Assembly: GCA_023299945.1 (NCBI GenBank)
Contig: JALZVZ010000333.1
Span: 1 to 15,106, forward strand
Length of the DNA stretch: 15,106 nt
Direction of reading: 5' to 3'
Source: Altererythrobacter sp.
Lineage (GTDB): Bacteria; Pseudomonadota; Alphaproteobacteria; Sphingomonadales; Sphingomonadaceae
Of this stretch, positions 14,126 through 15,106 are shown in pieces. Each line of letters starts with the position of its first letter. Position 1 is the first letter of the stretch. The position numbers and the translations under genes were made by a program. A model generated the notes under the pieces. That model made no database searches, had not been told where the DNA came from, and saw nothing but the letters and a program-made list of their open reading frames with translations.

Positions 14126-14776
14126 ATGCAATCCAAACCAATGATCAAGATTTGCGGTCTATCGACGCCGGAAACCGTGGATGCCGCAATTGAAGCGGGC
14201 GCGACGCATATCGGCCTCGTCCATGTTGAGCCCAGCCCGCGCCATGTTGGCCTTGATCAAGCGAAGGAATTGCGCGGCCATATCAAAGCCCGCGCCAAGG
14301 TCGTGCTTTTGCTCAGCAATGCCGATGCGCAAACCACTGGCATGGCGCTTGATGCGATTAGGCCTGATATCGTGCAGTTTCATGGACGCGAGACACCAGA
14401 ATGGACTGGCCTGATCCGCGAGAAAGTCGGCGTTGAAGTTTGGAAAGCGCTGGGCCTGCGCAATGCAGGAACGCTGGAACGCTCCGCGCAATATGTAGGC
14501 AAAGTGGACCGGTTTTTGTTCGATGCCCCTGCCCCGAAGAAGGACGACGCTCTGCCCGGCGGCAATGGCGAAACCTTCCGCTGGGACTTGCTTCACGGTC
14601 ACACACATCAAGTGCCTTGGGCGCTGGCGGGCGGCCTCACCCCTGACAATGTCGCAGAGGCCATCCGCTCAACCGGCGCTGAAATGGTGGACACGTCTTC
14701 TGGCGTTGAAAGCGCACCGGGCGTGAAGGATGTGGACTTGATCCGGGCCTTCTGCAAAGCCGCTCTTGAAGCGTGA
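14126..14776 (+). CDS. trpF: Phosphoribosylanthranilate isomerase
   Basis: This 216-residue TIM-barrel enzyme performs the Amadori rearrangement of PRA to CdRP in tryptophan synthesis. KICG at 8-11 carries the catalytic base Cys10. SPRHV (37-41) and QFHG (84-87) line the barrel. The general acid is Asp133 in LFDAPAP. The phosphate-binding C-terminal loops are LAGGL (167-171) and DTSSGVES...PGVKD (189-202). Neither the ATG at 14126 nor the one five codons later has a clear ribosome binding site. I kept the first. The trpB start follows 7 bp after the stop, so the two are cotranscribed. Confidence 0.96.
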   Translation: MQSKPMIKICGLSTPETVDAAIEAGATHIGLVHVEPSPRHVGLDQAKELRGHIKARAKVVLLLSNADAQTTGMALDAIRPDIVQFHGRETPEWTGLIREKVGVEVWKALGLRNAGTLERSAQYVGKVDRFLFDAPAPKKDDALPGGNGETFRWDLLHGHTHQVPWALAGGLTPDNVAEAIRSTGAEMVDTSSGVESAPGVKDVDLIRAFCKAALEA

Positions 14777-14783
14777 GGACATT

Positions 14784-15106
14784 ATGAACGATCAGCCAAA
14801 TTCCTTTAAGAACCAGCCGGACGACCGCGGGCATTTCGGCGATTTCGGCGGGCGATATGTCGCCGAAACGCTCATGCCGCTGATCCTTGATCTGGAGCGT
14901 GAATATCGCGCCGCGCAATCCGACCCTGCGTTCGCCGCGCAGTTTGATGATTTGATGAAGCATTATGTTGGGCGCCCCTCCCCGCTCTATTATGCCGAAC
15001 GTCTGACCGAGGAATTGCGCAAGGACGCAGGCGAGGGAATGGGCGCACAGGTTTGGTTCAAACGCGATGAGCTCAACCATACCGGCGCACATAAGATCAA
15101 CAATTG
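14784..15106 (+). CDS. trpB: Tryptophan synthase beta subunit, 5' part
   Basis: The first 107 codons are present and the gene runs off the window end. The beta subunit uses pyridoxal phosphate to join indole and serine into tryptophan, with indole channelled from the alpha subunit. The family N-terminus [17 protein letters not shown] is clear (16-32). The PLP-binding lysine is Lys104 in HTGAHKINN at the end of the window. Start ATG 14784 has GAGGA four bases upstream, overlapping the trpF stop codon, a close operon arrangement. A trpA gene would be expected next but lies outside. Confidence 0.97.
   Translation, partial: MNDQPNSFKNQPDDRGHFGDFGGRYVAETLMPLILDLEREYRAAQSDPAFAAQFDDLMKHYVGRPSPLYYAERLTEELRKDAGEGMGAQVWFKRDELNHTGAHKINN

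Noticed and set aside
1..15106. A new multi-gene system, CRISPR array, insertion sequence or phage remnant
   Set aside because: I saw no spaced direct repeats, terminal inverted repeats, transposase or unexplained gene cluster; nearly every gene fits a known family.

Overview
The window looks like an ordinary chromosomal stretch of an alphaproteobacterium, most likely in Sphingomonadales and possibly near Erythrobacteraceae. This is an inference from gene content and protein style, not from a search. Supporting signs are a stand-alone F0 ATP synthase operon with separate b' and b subunits and no F1 genes beside it, a sphingomonad-like YdbH/YnbE/YdbL set, and the order lapA-like, pyrF, trpF, trpB. 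Coding density is high, every intergenic gap is under about 210 bp, and I see no tRNA, rRNA, CRISPR array, insertion sequence, integrase or phage gene.

Layout, left to right. (1) Bases 1-84 hold the last 27 codons of a rightward gene that resembles the C-terminus of an MDR-type quinone oxidoreductase. (2) Bases 148-2784 are the F0 operon on the minus strand, in the order atpI, atpB (a), atpE (c), atpF2 (b'), atpF (b). It ends in a clear intrinsic terminator at about 88-121. (3) Bases 2929-7274, also minus, hold ydbH-ynbE-ydbL. In E. coli the homologues form an inner-to-outer-membrane bridge for phospholipid transport. A hairpin at 2872-2894 separates this set from atpI. (4) radC (7362-8087, plus) is divergent from ydbH and appears to use a TTG start. 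(5) Bases 8119-10917, minus, encode a large exported protein with DUF3857, transglutaminase-like and TPR parts. (6) purB (11121-12431, plus) follows a 203-bp divergent region. (7) A LapA-domain membrane protein gene and pyrF overlap by ATGA at 12520-13532. An antiparallel lipoprotein gene (13539-14024) follows, then trpF and the 5' part of trpB (14126 to the window end).

Functionally the window combines energy conversion (F0 rotor and stator), envelope lipid transport, and nucleotide and tryptophan biosynthesis. I found no convincing new multi-gene system. The best second-look items are small. They are a Gly-rich, GGN-repeat-encoded N-terminal extension of subunit b with two plausible starts, a strong hairpin plus weak ribosome binding site between the c and b' genes, an inverted TTGACAC pair in the purB divergent region, a 13-bp tandem duplication at the purB stop codon, and start-site corrections for atpI, ydbH, ynbE and the lipoprotein gene.
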